Source: Limnochordales bacterium
GTDB taxonomy: Bacteria; Bacillota; Limnochordia; Limnochordales; DUMU01
Direction: 5' to 3'
Length of the DNA: 64,000 nucleotides
Assembly (NCBI GenBank): GCA_014896315.1
Contig: JADBKP010000007.1
Span: 1 to 64,000, forward strand
Under the pieces are notes generated by a model. It saw only the letters and a program-made list of their open reading frames with translations. It had not been told where the DNA came from and did no database searches. The position numbers were made by a program, and so were the translations under genes. Of this stretch, positions 1 through 9,640 are shown piece after piece (within the stretch, counting starts at the first letter, position 1; every line of letters begins with the position of its first letter).

Positions 1-794
1 ATGACAGCACGTTGTCTACCGGAGGCCGCTTTTACACCAAAATCCGGACTTGACCCACGATCCTGACGGAAGAGATAGTTACCCAATCCCTCCGGTCCAT
101 CCCACTCGATCCCAAAACTCCACGACGCCATCCAGACCCGAATCAGGTTGCCACCGTTATCCGCCAGACGCTTCAGCCAGATGTCATAATCTCCGCTCTT
201 CCGACTTCCGTACCAACCCATATTCTCGCCTATGCCCCAAAACGGCAGGTCGTTGTCATAAGCAAATCCCCGCGGATTCTCCTTGCTTACCCGGATAAAG
301 CCGGGGTCGTCGCTGGGAGTTACAACAAACCGCCCGCCGCTCTTGTGCGCCTCTCCGCTCGGCGTTTTCAGCGAAACGACATAGGTCCATTCGCCTACTT
401 CATCCGGCGTGAACCTGATTTGCCACTGACCAGGACCCGGATAAGAAAGCCACTCGATCTCACCGGGTGCACTCTGACGGGTGTAGGGGAGCATGAAAAA
501 ACCGGGCACACGGAGAACACGCCCGGTTGGTGAGGTGAATTGGGCCTGAAGATCGATCTGATCTGGATCAAACGGGTTGTCATACTCAGCCTCGAGATCA
601 ACCTTGAGTTGCAAAAGCGAGTAAAGAGGAAGTGTGCTGCTACTTGCAGTCACGGCCGTAATCTGTGGAAACGACGCTTCTGCAGCCTGGGTGCAGGCAG
701 CAGTCAGTAGCAAAGAGATGACCGCAGCAGCCAGGAAGCAAAGAACTAGACCCAGGAACCCATCGGGGAGAGACACACCTACCAGACGCTCCAT
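1..794 (-). CDS. Secreted lipoprotein, DUF5060-like N-terminus of a glycoside-hydrolase-type protein (partial)
   Basis: This gene is absent from the ORF track because it runs off the left end. The reverse complement reads MERLVGVSLPDG, then a hydrophobic stretch ending in LLTAAC, a plausible lipobox, so the mature protein is probably lipid-anchored outside the cytoplasm. About 110 residues of Ig-like fold follow, with a segment ending in GEWTYVVSLKTPSGE, as in DUF5060 domains. Next comes GFAYDNDLPFWGIGENMGW and NGGNLIRVWMASWSFGIEWDGPEG, typical of the start of a TIM-barrel glycosidase. The catalytic part lies outside the window, so substrate is unknown; the mannosidase operon suggests a mannose-containing glycan. 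ATG starts 8 bases after the LacI-type gene stop, with AGGAGGAG lying in the end of that gene, so the two are probably co-transcribed. Confidence 0.8.
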   Translation of the reverse strand, partial: MERLVGVSLPDGFLGLVLCFLAAAVISLLLTAACTQAAEASFPQITAVTASSSTLPLYSLLQLKVDLEAEYDNPFDPDQIDLQAQFTSPTGRVLRVPGFFMLPYTRQSAPGEIEWLSYPGPGQWQIRFTPDEVGEWTYVVSLKTPSGEAHKSGGRFVVTPSDDPGFIRVSKENPRGFAYDNDLPFWGIGENMGWYGSRKSGDYDIWLKRLADNGGNLIRVWMASWSFGIEWDGPEGLGNYLFRQDRGSSPDFGVKAASGRQRAV

Positions 795-802
795 GACCAG
801 TC

Positions 803-2140
803 TCACTCCTCCTGATCGGAAGCCGGCCTCGAGACACCAACGGCCACCAGCTTGCCCGGAGCGGGCCCGGTCGTTTCCCGCACAATCAACCGCGTCGGTA
901 CGACAATCCTGACGCCCTCGACCACCTCCCCGCAGCCGTGGTCTTCGCCGGTCACTGCCATGCCATTGCCTGCCACTTCCCTGCTCTCGTCCTGAGCTTT
1001 CTCACTCGCTTCGGCAATGGCAGCCAGCGCCAGTTGACTGCGAACCCAAAGACGCCGCAGCGCCTCTCTGCCTATGGCCCGCTGGTCCACCCCGGCCGTA
1101 GTCAGCGCCGGGGTGAGCCGCCGGCTGGTTGCGATGTCGTCAAACCCACAAACTGAGAGCGCTTCCGGCACCCTCACCCCGAGCTCCGCCGCCCGCCGCA
1201 GCACTCCCATCGCCATCATGTCGTTGCCGCAGAGAATCGCCGTCGCACCATCGGCCAGCGCTTCGGGAAGAGCCTCATACCCGCCTTCGAAGGTAGGATC
1301 GGCAACGATCAGTTTGACATCTGAGTGAGTGAGTCCGGCCTCGTAGCAAGCTGTCTGAAATCCCAGGGTGCGTTCCCAGGAAGCAGCCGAGGATAGAGCC
1401 TGGCGCAGAATGCAGACCCGGCGGTGTCCCAAACTGGCCACGTGTGCGCCCAATTCCCGTGCCCCGCCTATGTTGTCGCTGACCACTGCATCGCAGGGAA
1501 GACCGCTTACGTAATGGTCGCACAGAACTGTGGGCACACCGAGGCGGGTCAACACCGGAACCCAGGGAACGTAGGCGTCCCGCGGTTGATAACCAAGCCA
1601 GACAATTCCTCGTCCGAAGATACGGGAGAGCGCCCGGCGGCGGTCGGTCAAGACGATTTCGCCAGCAGTCGTTCGCCTCCAATCGACCTCCGGCGCCATA
1701 TGCCTGAAGATGGCGACCAGATCCTCATCGGATGTGACCATTTCGATGGAAAAGCGGTACCCGAGCGCCTGACTTGCTTCGGAAAGGCCGGCAATCAGCT
1801 CGAGGTAGAACGGGTTGTCTGAGAGGTCCCGAAGGAACGGATTGCCACGGGAATCGATGATCAGGGTAACCGCCAGCCCCGGTCGGGCAAGGCCGGGCGC
1901 AAACTCCGGCTGCGACGCGGCAGGCTCATCCACTCCTGTGGCAGCTCCCGCCTCGCCCGCGCCAAGCTGTTGTGGCTGGATCTTGATCCCCAACTGCTGC
2001 GCCAGGTGGACGATACGTTCGCGGGTTTGCTCGCTCACCCCTTCCTTGCCGGCGAGTGCCCTGTAGACGGTGGAAGGGGCGACTCCCGCAATCGCGGCGA
2101 TATTCCTGAGCGTAACTCGATCGGCCACCTTATCTGCCAC
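803..2140 (-). CDS. LacI-family transcriptional regulator
   Basis: A DNA-binding regulator, probably a sugar-responsive repressor of the mannosidase operon it sits in. Residues 8-55 form the LacI helix-turn-helix and hinge (TLRNIAAIAGVAPSTVYRAL). The rest is a periplasmic-binding-protein-like sensor domain, including CDHYVSGLPCDAVVSDN and ILCGNDMMAMGVLR. At 445 residues it is longer than the usual 330-350. The extra length comes from an alanine/glutamate-rich insert after GREALRRLWVRSQ and an insert in the sensor domain. The GTG start is preceded by AGGAGGA at 8 bases, and this Shine-Dalgarno overlaps the end of the beta-mannosidase reading frame, so translation is probably coupled. The effector is not readable from sequence. 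Confidence 0.93.
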   Translation of the reverse strand: MADKVADRVTLRNIAAIAGVAPSTVYRALAGKEGVSEQTRERIVHLAQQLGIKIQPQQLGAGEAGAATGVDEPAASQPEFAPGLARPGLAVTLIIDSRGNPFLRDLSDNPFYLELIAGLSEASQALGYRFSIEMVTSDEDLVAIFRHMAPEVDWRRTTAGEIVLTDRRRALSRIFGRGIVWLGYQPRDAYVPWVPVLTRLGVPTVLCDHYVSGLPCDAVVSDNIGGARELGAHVASLGHRRVCILRQALSSAASWERTLGFQTACYEAGLTHSDVKLIVADPTFEGGYEALPEALADGATAILCGNDMMAMGVLRRAAELGVRVPEALSVCGFDDIATSRRLTPALTTAGVDQRAIGREALRRLWVRSQLALAAIAEASEKAQDESREVAGNGMAVTGEDHGCGEVVEGVRIVVPTRLIVRETTGPAPGKLVAVGVSRPASDQEE

Positions 2141-2142
2141 GA

Positions 2143-5100
2143 CTAGTTCCTCCTGGAGATCAACATCTTCAAGCTTCGTTGCACAGCGCAGACGAGCTGA
2201 TTGATAGCCGTCCCCCCAAGCTCCCGCACCTTTCCTCCGGCCTGCTCGAAGGCATCCACGGTGGTTACCCAGTGCACCTTCCCCGGAAAGAGATCAAAAT
2301 GATCATCGTAGGGCAGCCTAGCAGGCGCACCGACCTGCATCTCTCCATCCGCACCCACACCCCCACCTTTGAGCCAGGATGATGGCAGGCCCTGCACTTT
2401 CACATCCCAGGCAAAGCGATCGCTCACCATGCCGATACGCCCGTTCTGAACCACGGTACGGATTTCCGGCGCCGGGGCAGTACCAACTCACCCCACGGGA
2501 CGGCAAACTCCCTGGCCTGCAGGGGTGAAAGCCCGTCAACAGCCAACTCCCCGTATACAGCGCCAGTCGCCGCCAGGATCGGATCGGAGGGTGGCAAAAC
2601 CTCGCCGCCCAAACGCAAGCTGCAAAGAGGCGGAATCTCCACCGTCTCCTCCACCAGCTCGGGATGAGCATCGTCGAACCGCCACCAACCGTACCGCAGC
2701 CGCCCTTGCACGGGTTCGCGCAGCATGTTGATGCCGTAAAGCTCGAACCGGTCTACTCGGGTGAAAGTGCTCCGTTCACCGGAGCGGCGCACTTTGCGCC
2801 AAACCAGCGAGACGGGCCGGAAAAGACGGCGCAACACGAAATAGAGGGCTTTCGGACGACCGTAATAATCGATCGGAGTCCATCCGGTCTCCGGCCATGC
2901 ATCGTCCCACATCCACATGAGTGAACCGCTGCAGTCCCACAGCCGCCGGCGGTAGTGGCTGAAGGCGTACCGCAAGACTTCGGCCTGCAGCAACTGACCA
3001 AGGCGCACCCAATCCGCCAACGGCAGCCAGTCCAGGACCTGCCGCGCCGCCTGTACCTTCGGCGGCTCTTCCGAGTCACGGCGCTCCCTGTTCCTCCACA
3101 GACCGCTTGCAGCCGATCCCAGAAAGTGGGCGACAAGCCGCCTGCGCACCATTGCCTCTTCGGACGGATGCACGTGGTCACGCAGCTCCGGCAGCTGGCT
3201 TAGGATCTCAGCGTATGGCTGCTCCCCGGCCGGCCAGAGCTCGCCGCCCGGACCGCGCCTAACCCGCAGAGTCGGAACCGCCTGACACAGGCTCTCCACG
3301 TCGGCCGGGCCGACACAGCCAAACTCGCTGCAGAACCCGGTGGCATCCCGTCCATAATCCTTTTCGTAATCCACTCCTGGATACCAGGTGTGGGTGTCGC
3401 CCTGCCAGGGGTAGTCGGGCTCGACACCCGGCTGCGACATGGGCGAGGAAGGTAGATAGGGCCGGCTGGGATCGAGACGAGCACAGACCCCGGCCAGGAT
3501 CTCTTCAAACAACCGCTGCCCGGGATACTGGCGGATGTCCGCCAATGTCTGCGGCAGATCACGCGAGGTCTGCCCGCCCGGAGAGAGAGTCGCGTCAGGA
3601 TCGATCGGCCCACCCCACTTCCAGTGCCCCCAGGCCATGGTCGCGATCTCGTTGTTCCCGGCCCAAACAACAATGCACGGGTGGTGGCGCAGACGCCGAA
3701 GAACATCCTCGGCCTCCGCTTCCACTTCTGCTCTAAACTGGGCGTCGAAATCGGGGTAGTAACCACAGGCGAACATAAACTCCTGCCAGACCATGATGCC
3801 CAGTTCATCGCAGAGATCATAAAAGAGGGGGTGTTCGTAAATGCCGCCGCCCCACACCCGCAGCATGTTGCAGCCGGCGTCAATCGCCCGCCCCAACAAA
3901 AACCGGTACTTCTCCGGCGTCACCCGGGCCGGCAGGCAATCGGCCGGCACCCAGTTACCTCCCTGGGCAAAAATGGGGATGCCATTTACAAAGAACGTAA
4001 ACGTGGTAGCTTCGCCGGGCGGCAGGCCCTTGATCTCCTCGTCTGTGTCGGGCATAACCATGGGCCGGGGCGTCTGTCGCAGCTCGACGCGGCGAAAACC
4101 ATAACGAAGCCGCAGCTCATCCTGGATATCCTGGAGCACACCCGATCCGCCTGCCTGCCCCGTTTCATCGGCGGCTTCCGGAATGCTCACGCTCAACTGC
4201 AACTCATACAGGAAAGGAGTGCCGAGCGGCCACGGCCACCAGAGCCAGACTTCGGGTAACTCCATACGGATGGCCAACCAGTTGCGGCCGGGAAAGAGCC
4301 GGCGCTGGAAAATCTCGGTGAAACTCCGCTCGGTCGGCCGTGTCAGCGGGGTCCAGGTCGCGGCCACCACCACATCGGTGAATTTCGGCAGAGCGCAGTC
4401 TACTTCAGCTTCAATGTAGACAGTAGCCGGTACCGGCCGATCGGACGGCAACGGGTGTGACGGTAATGTTTCGCGCACACAAATGTTGCGCAACACTATC
4501 GCTCCCGGGAACTCCAGGCGAACGGGCCGCCAGATTCCGCAGCTCACAAGGCGCGGGTTCCAATCCCAGCCGAACCCGAACTGCGCTTTGCGCAACCATA
4601 ATCTTCGCAGGTCGTCCTGGTTCCAAGACCGGGCCAGCCGGCGCAGCGATTTGTCCTGTACAGCTGCCAGGCCGACATCAACCTTGACCGCCAGCGTGTT
4701 CTCACCCGGCTTCAGCTCATCCCGCAGGGTGAAGCGGAAGGTGCGGAACATGTTGCCCGTCCGGCCAACCGGTCGCCCGTTTAGCCAGATGGAGGCCTGC
4801 GTGTCAATACCTTCAAAGACCAGCTCTGCCCCGACGGTGCGACCGGCTTCCACCTGTTCCTCAGTCAGATTGAAGGAGCACAAGTACCACCATTCTTCCT
4901 GCTCCACCCACTCCAATTCGGCGAAATTGCGCCCCTCCATGGGTTCAGGGATAATCCCGGCCCGCAGCAGATCAAGGTGAACATCCCCCGGCACACAGGC
5001 CTTGACCCATTTCTCTCTGGTCTCCTCCCAGCGCACACTGGGTCTTTCTACCGCCTTGCCTGAAGCAGCAATCCCGGCCCACCGCTTCTCCTGCGCTTGC

Positions 5101-5231
5101 CGCACCGTCCAGCCAGGAAAGCCGACCGTCTCACCGCGCCCCGGGCGGCAATGGGTGATCCACCACTCGGCCCCGGAGTCGTCCCCTGCGGAAGACACGG
5201 ATCGGCTGCGCAAGTCCACAACTGCCCGCAT
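2143..5231 (-). CDS. Beta-mannosidase, GH2 family, frameshifted near the C-terminus
   Basis: Hydrolyses terminal beta-mannose residues from manno-oligosaccharides. The GH2 order is visible: sugar-binding domain (VPGDVHLDLLRAGIIPEP, about residue 80), Ig-like domain, then a TIM barrel with GGNWVPAD. The acid/base Glu is in WAGNNE (about residue 528) and the nucleophile Glu is in CSEFG (about 636). ATG at 5231 is preferred over the GTG at 5282 because AGAGGGGA lies 7 bases upstream. The main frame stops at 2424. The adjacent frame (2143-2454) carries on with homologous-looking sequence, RTVVQNGRIGMVSDRFAWDVKV and FDLFPGKVHWVTTV, which fits the C-terminal Ig domain. A single missing base near 2475 would join the two. 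No signal peptide is seen, so the enzyme is probably cytoplasmic, fed by imported oligosaccharides. Confidence 0.9.
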
Positions 5232-6799
5232 ATCGGGTCCCCTCTGCTCGGGCGCAACCGTGGTGTGTTGCGCAATTTCCACCCCTGTGTTTCGCCACCC
5301 GTGTCTCGATTCCTTCTCGAATCATCGCGATTTATGGGAAAAAAGTCTGTGCGCAGGATGACGCCAGCCACGGAGCCACAACCACTCCTGGCAGCGGCCT
5401 CCCGGTAGCGCAGTACTACACGGCTCCGCGCCTCTGCTCCCGAGAGAAGAGTATCTCCCCGAGAAGGGATATGAGGGGTACCCCCCCCGGCGCCAAGTTT
5501 TTCCAGCTTTTCCGCCGGTATCCTCAAGAACGCCTCCACTACCTGCGGATCAAACTGCCTACCCGCATACCGCCGCAGTTCCTCCCGGGCCTGCTCCACA
5601 CTCAGAGCCTCCCGGTACGGTCTCGCTGATGTCATCGCGTCGTAAGCGTCCGCCACCCGGATGATCCGTGCCAGAAGCGGTATCTCATCCCCTGCCAGAC
5701 CTGCAGGATAGCCACTCCCATCATGGTCTTCGTGGTGATAGCGTACCGCCTCCACTACCGCCGTTGGAAACCCGGCCGGCTCCAGGATCTTCACCCCGAT
5801 CACCGGGTGCCACTCCATCTCTCTCCTCTCTTCTTCATTGAGACGCCCCCGCTTCAGCAAGATCTCTTCCCGCACTCCGATCTTGCCCAGATCGTGCAAG
5901 AGCCCCGCCAGGTACACCTGCTCCTGCTCTTCGGCACCAAGACCCAATACGCAAGCGCACGCCCGCGCGTACCGTGCCACCCGCAGGGAATGCCCGCGTG
6001 TGTAAACATCCCTGGCTTCCAGGATCGCTGCCAGCGCCCGCACCGTGCTGAGATAGTACTCCCGCAGCGACGAATACAGACGAGCATTCTGCAGCGCCAA
6101 CCCCGTCTGGCTCGCCACAATCCCCAGACACCCTACTTCCTCCCGAGTCCACCGTCGCGGAGCGGCGGAATAAACCTTTAATGTCCCCAGAACCTTTCCT
6201 CCCGCCCGCACCGGCACCACGGCCAGCGCACGCATCTCCGCCAAACAGTAGGGCAGATGCATGCCCGGCCCGCTGCCGTTCAGGTCTTCCACCACCACAG
6301 GCTCTCCCGTCTCCAGTACCCTTCCCAGTAGCGTACCCTCAGGCCTGACTCGGCCTACCTTCGCCTGCAGCTCCGCGCCCACGCCAAGGCTGCTCTTCAC
6401 CACCAGTTCACCGGTCTCTTCATCAAGCAGTCGCAGAATGCACCGCTCCGCCCCCAGGAGATCCCTGACGCTCCCCAGCGCCGACTCTGCCACCGCATCC
6501 GCGTCCAGGCTGGCCGAAACCACCAGCCCCACATCGATCAACCGTTCCAGCATGGCCGCCCTCAGCTTGAGGTCACGGTATAGGGGTGAGGCCGCCGCCG
6601 ACCGCCCTTCTTCCGGCACCCCATCTCCGGGCCGGCCGATAAAGTGGACGGTGCGCGTCTCCCGTTGAACAACACTAGCAATCACTGCACCCGGTGGCGT
6701 CCCGTGGAACTTATCAGAGGCTTTCGCACTAGCTGCCACTTCGGCTGCTGCCAGCCGTGATACCGTCTCCATTACCTTCCGTACCGTCGCCATTGCCAA
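5048..6799 (-). CDS. GAF-HD-GYP protein, putative cyclic-di-GMP phosphodiesterase
   Basis: A cytoplasmic signalling protein. Residues 80-240 form a GAF sensor domain and 255-430 an HD-GYP domain. The metal and catalytic motifs are intact: RGHSLRVARYA, HDLGKIG (302-308) and HHEDHDGSGYP (355-365). The family hydrolyses cyclic di-GMP. The TTG start is chosen because GGAGGAG lies 9 bases upstream; an ATG follows two codons later. The frame continues about 145 residues past the domain with low-quality sequence and runs over the 5' end of the beta-mannosidase gene. That extension begins at an eight-G tract (5481-5488). One base fewer there would end the protein near 5410, a more natural length, so the listed 3' end is doubtful. 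Confidence 0.85.
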   Translation of the reverse strand: MAMATVRKVMETVSRLAAAEVAASAKASDKFHGTPPGAVIASVVQRETRTVHFIGRPGDGVPEEGRSAAASPLYRDLKLRAAMLERLIDVGLVVSASLDADAVAESALGSVRDLLGAERCILRLLDEETGELVVKSSLGVGAELQAKVGRVRPEGTLLGRVLETGEPVVVEDLNGSGPGMHLPYCLAEMRALAVVPVRAGGKVLGTLKVYSAAPRRWTREEVGCLGIVASQTGLALQNARLYSSLREYYLSTVRALAAILEARDVYTRGHSLRVARYARACACVLGLGAEEQEQVYLAGLLHDLGKIGVREEILLKRGRLNEEERREMEWHPVIGVKILEPAGFPTAVVEAVRYHHEDHDGSGYPAGLAGDEIPLLARIIRVADAYDAMTSARPYREALSVEQAREELRRYAGRQFDPQVVEAFLRIPAEKLEKLGAGGGTPHIPSRGDTLLSGAEARSRVVLRYREAAARSGCGSVAGVILRTDFFPINRDDSRRNRDTGGETQGWKLRNTPRLRPSRGDPICGQLWTCAADPCLPQGTTPGPSGGSPIAARGAVRRSAFLAGRCGKRRRSGGPGLLLQARR

Positions 6800-6861
6800 C
6801 TGAAGCCGCTCCTCCGTCGAGAGCTGTACTGAGCCGGCTGCTTCTGCCCAGCCAAAGGGTA

Positions 6862-7755
6862 TTACTCTCCCGCAGTCAACAGGCTATCGTACTCTTCCAG
6901 CTTAACGAACCGGAAACCCTTGCTTCTGAGCTCGGGCACGGCTGCCATGATCCCCTCAGCCGTCTCGGCTTCCGGATGGTTCATGTGGGCTATTATGATA
7001 GAGCCAGGACGCACCCCTAGCAGTGCTTTTTTAACTTGATCCTTGGAAAAGGTAGCCCCGGCATCCCCCAGCACGTCAAAGCCGATCACCTTCTCCCCCA
7101 GGTCGTTCACTATCTTCACGGCAACTTCGTCGTAATAGGCAGTTCCTGAACGGAAATAGCGAGGTTTGCGGCCGGTTAAGCTTTCGATCTTCCGTTCGTT
7201 CAGTAAGACCTCATCGATCACTTCTCCAACGTCGGCAGTTCCGCCAACACCGTATACCGATCTGCCCGTTACGGAGAGGGGTTTGTGGAGGTAGCCGTGA
7301 TTGGCAATGGTGAACAGAGGATTGTGAGCCAGCTCCATGAAGGTCTCGTAGTTGGCATCGATCCAGCGGGCACTGATGAAGAGGGTAGCCGGTATACCTT
7401 CCCGGATTAAGAAATCGATCAGCTCTTTATCGTATCCGTTGCTGCGTCCGCCCCCGCCGCAGGCGTCAAGGGTGAGGGCGACCACTTTCTCGCTGGTATC
7501 GATCCGAGTGATAACGCCCGGGACTCGTTCGCCCCATGTCTGGGGTATTTGGCCGGCGTACTTTGCGATCAAAGTTGCCTTGGTCAGCCCGGCAGTAGGG
7601 AGCGGATCTTGACTGTCACCGTCGGAAGCAGATACTGTCAGCGGCGGGACAGATATCAAGGCAGTTATAGCTATAAGCATAGCTATAAGCAGCGTGACGC
7701 CCCGGCTGAAAGTGGCAGTTACCAGACCGGCTGACACTCTTTTCGCCAAGACCAT
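6862..7755 (-). CDS. Secreted polysaccharide deacetylase (NodB/CE4 fold)
   Basis: Probably removes acetyl groups from cell-wall or extracellular polysaccharide. An N-terminal hydrophobic segment (TLLIAMLIAITALISVPPLTVSA) serves as signal peptide or anchor. The NodB domain follows: VVALTLDACGGG around residue 90 replaces the common TFDDG, then FISARWID, IANHGYLHKPLS with the metal-binding histidines, RYFRSGTAYYDE, and the closing motif SIIIAHMNHPE. Length of 297 residues is normal. The variant first motif, with Ala-Cys after the Asp, is seen in a subgroup of Bacillota deacetylases and keeps the catalytic Asp. It lies 62 bases upstream of the HD-GYP gene on the same strand, so co-transcription is possible. 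Substrate is not determined by the sequence. Confidence 0.88.
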   Translation of the reverse strand: MVLAKRVSAGLVTATFSRGVTLLIAMLIAITALISVPPLTVSASDGDSQDPLPTAGLTKATLIAKYAGQIPQTWGERVPGVITRIDTSEKVVALTLDACGGGGRSNGYDKELIDFLIREGIPATLFISARWIDANYETFMELAHNPLFTIANHGYLHKPLSVTGRSVYGVGGTADVGEVIDEVLLNERKIESLTGRKPRYFRSGTAYYDEVAVKIVNDLGEKVIGFDVLGDAGATFSKDQVKKALLGVRPGSIIIAHMNHPEAETAEGIMAAVPELRSKGFRFVKLEEYDSLLTAGE

Positions 7756-7850
7756 GTTCAGAGGAGATCACCCTCTTCCTCTTATTTGGTCACTTCGCCG
7801 GTCACTCCTTTCCTCCCTGCGAGCATCTTCCCACGGATTTTCGCTTTCCC

Positions 7851-8707
7851 TCAGTGGAGGCCAGCTCCAACCCGCCCGGTCCTCTTCCCGGGTCCTGGCG
7901 TGCCATCCCGGTCCGGGTTACGGCCTCTGGAGACAAGGGAGAAATCACACCGCGTGCGGCGGATCTGGTAGAGCATGAAAGCGATCCCGCCAAGGTTCAC
8001 CGCCAATCCCACAAATGCCAATGGCGTTTTGATCTCGTTCACGAAGGCAGCCCCGGCTGAGAGCCCCAGGATCGGGAGCAGATCCGCCAGGTGATGGGCG
8101 CAACAGGCCAGCATGGCCGTCGCGCTAACCCCGGTGCTGCCGGCGGTCACCGCCGAATGCATCCGCCGCGACTGATGCAACCGGCGCAGATAAAGCCGCT
8201 CGGGCACGCCTCCCACATCACGGATCACCAATTCCAGCCTGCTGCTGGTAAAGAAGCCTGCCGGAATCTCAAACACCAGCAAGACACTCACATGGTGCCC
8301 GCCCGCGGGGGCCTTCCATGACCTGGGACGCAGCTCTTCTCCCCGGTCATTGCGCAGGACTGCGAGACGGCTCAGGTCGTAGTTCAACTCAACGCTATGG
8401 GTATTCAACGCTACCTGGAGGCTGAGGATCTCCGTACCATTCTGCTCGCAGTACGACCGTCCCAGCGAACCTCCACGGCAACCTTCCCTACCTCGGAAGT
8501 CTGGACACCGGCAACGCCGATCACTTTGCCTGCTTGCGAGGCGGTAGTATCGCCCGTACCGGATTGTGCTGAACTCGCGCTGCCCGCGACAGCACTTGCC
8601 TCGTTAGTTAACCACTTCTTCCCAACAGCAGCTCCGCCGCCCACCGCAACCGCTCCGGCCAGGATAAGCCACACTAGCTGGCTCACCGGGCGTCTTGTCT
8701 TCAGCAT
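7851..8707 (-). CDS. Membrane protein of unknown function with CCAHH motif, frameshifted
   Basis: Two ORF-track entries look like halves of one gene. The upstream half (stop near 8411) has one membrane segment (VWLILAGAVAVGGGAAVG) and ends in KVAVEVRWDGRTASR. In the neighbouring frame the sequence continues as NGTEILSLQVALNTHSVELNYDLSRLAVLRNDRGEELRP. A one-base loss near 8440 explains the break. The downstream half ends with ATAMLACCAHHLADLLPILGLSAGAAFVN and a second hydrophobic hairpin. The Cys-Cys-Ala-His-His motif at the membrane face suggests metal binding, which is inference. ATG at 8707 has AGGGAGA upstream and is preferred over the TTG at 8737. Function is not recognised; the CopZ-like gene nearby, on the opposite strand, gives a weak hint of metal handling. 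Confidence 0.6.
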
Positions 8708-8737
8708 CCCGACTCTCCCTGGTTCAGACAGTGTCAA

Positions 8738-9000
8738 TCAAAGTGTGCACCGCCTGCCTGAAGAGAAACTGAGACGAAACTGAGAGCAAGATAAAAACAC
8801 GCGGGCCCGTGTCAGAACCTGTACGAGGGGAGCGAGACAACCTATCATCAGCTTCTCAGGTTTCCCTCAGGCGGCTCTCAGGAACCGGCGATACTCTTGT
8901 CTCATAGTGACCCGGGAGGCCGCTTTGGCCTTCCGGTGCTACGGCTGCCGGGGAACGGCAACCGCTCACTGGCGGATGCGTGAAAGGACGGAGACACGCG
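8738..9000. other. Intergenic region between divergent genes
   Basis: This stretch separates the membrane-protein gene (minus) from the CopZ-like gene (plus) and should hold both promoters. No convincing -35/-10 pair, riboswitch or hairpin was found by eye. ORFs here are short and lack domain-like sequence. Confidence 0.4.
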
Positions 9001-9483
9001 GTGGACTGCTGCCGTACGGCTCAACCAGAACAACCCTTGAAACTTCGTCGGGCGATCTTCTGCCCTCGATGCGGTGGCCGGGGACGAGAGGTGGGCACGA
9101 TTACTCTGAAAAGCCTGCTCGCCCCCCGGGCGCTGGAGCGGCTTCAGCCCAAAAGCAGCTACGCCTTTTGCCCTACCCCTGATTGCTCCGTAGTCTACTT
9201 TAGCGATGAGAGTATTTTCACGACGGTCGATCTCAAGGTACCTGTCTTCCAAAAGGATTCTAGTCCCGATGTCCCCGTCTGCTACTGCTTCGGCTGGACC
9301 CGCCGCCGCATCGCCGACGAGATCACGGCTACCGGCAAGAGCACCGCTGTCTCCCAGGTGACCGAGCATATCAAGGCCGGACGGTGCGGATGCGACGTGA
9401 ACAATCCTCAAGGTTCTTGCTGCCTGGGCAATCTCCAAGCCGTAGTGAAGGAGCTTCAAAGAGACCCGACCTCAGCGCGGTGA
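9001..9483 (+). CDS. CopZ-like [2Fe-2S]/zinc-binding metallochaperone (Csac_0668-type)
   Basis: A small cysteine-rich cytoplasmic protein. It opens with a Cys-Cys pair (VDCCR), a position that holds selenocysteine in some relatives. A zinc-ribbon-like part follows (FCPRCGG, then YAFCPTPDCSVVYF). The C-terminal half reads VPVCYCFGWTRRRI, HIKAGRCGCDVNNPQGSCC, the BFD-like [2Fe-2S] binding pattern of CopZ-type proteins. Family knowledge suggests metal delivery or redox sensing; the exact metal is not known. The ORF track starts at 8980, but GTG at 9001 is preferred because it places the Cys-Cys at residues 3-4 and has GGACGGAG 8 bases upstream. The long minus-strand ORF across it (8902-9459) has no domain-like sequence and is a shadow. 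Confidence 0.85.
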   Translation: MDCCRTAQPEQPLKLRRAIFCPRCGGRGREVGTITLKSLLAPRALERLQPKSSYAFCPTPDCSVVYFSDESIFTTVDLKVPVFQKDSSPDVPVCYCFGWTRRRIADEITATGKSTAVSQVTEHIKAGRCGCDVNNPQGSCCLGNLQAVVKELQRDPTSAR

Positions 9484-9524
9484 GCCCGGGTGGACGCAGC
9501 GTCCGCTTCCGCTCAAGAGAGATC

Positions 9525-9640
9525 CTACACGTCGAATACCCCCGTGGACAGGTAGCGTTCCCCGGTGTCCGGGGCGATCCCGACTATACGCTTACCCTTC
9601 CGGCGCGACCGGCCGGGCCAGAACAAAAAGGGCAACAAGA
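9525..9640 (-). pseudogene. Remnant of cysteine synthase C-terminus
   Basis: Reading the minus strand gives KRIVGIAPDTGERYLSTGVFDV and then TAG at 9527-9525. This is the characteristic C-terminal tail of O-acetylserine sulfhydrylase (CysK), where the usual form is IVxxLPDxGERYLST. The frame just upstream continues as VALFVLARPVAPEG after a one-base shift, matching the preceding helix. Nothing recognisable as the catalytic body of the enzyme is found upstream, so only about the last 35 codons remain. It is a decayed or deletion-truncated gene with no expected function. Confidence 0.6.

Noticed and set aside
5308-5331. Possible LacI-type operator (GATTC...GAATC and ATCGCGAT) upstream of the beta-mannosidase
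   Set aside because: The symmetry is short and imperfect beyond the core, and it lies inside the doubtful HD-GYP extension. There is not enough to call a site.
8902-9459. 185-aa minus-strand ORF
   Set aside because: It lies opposite the CopZ-like gene, whose cysteine motifs are clear. The minus product shows no domain.
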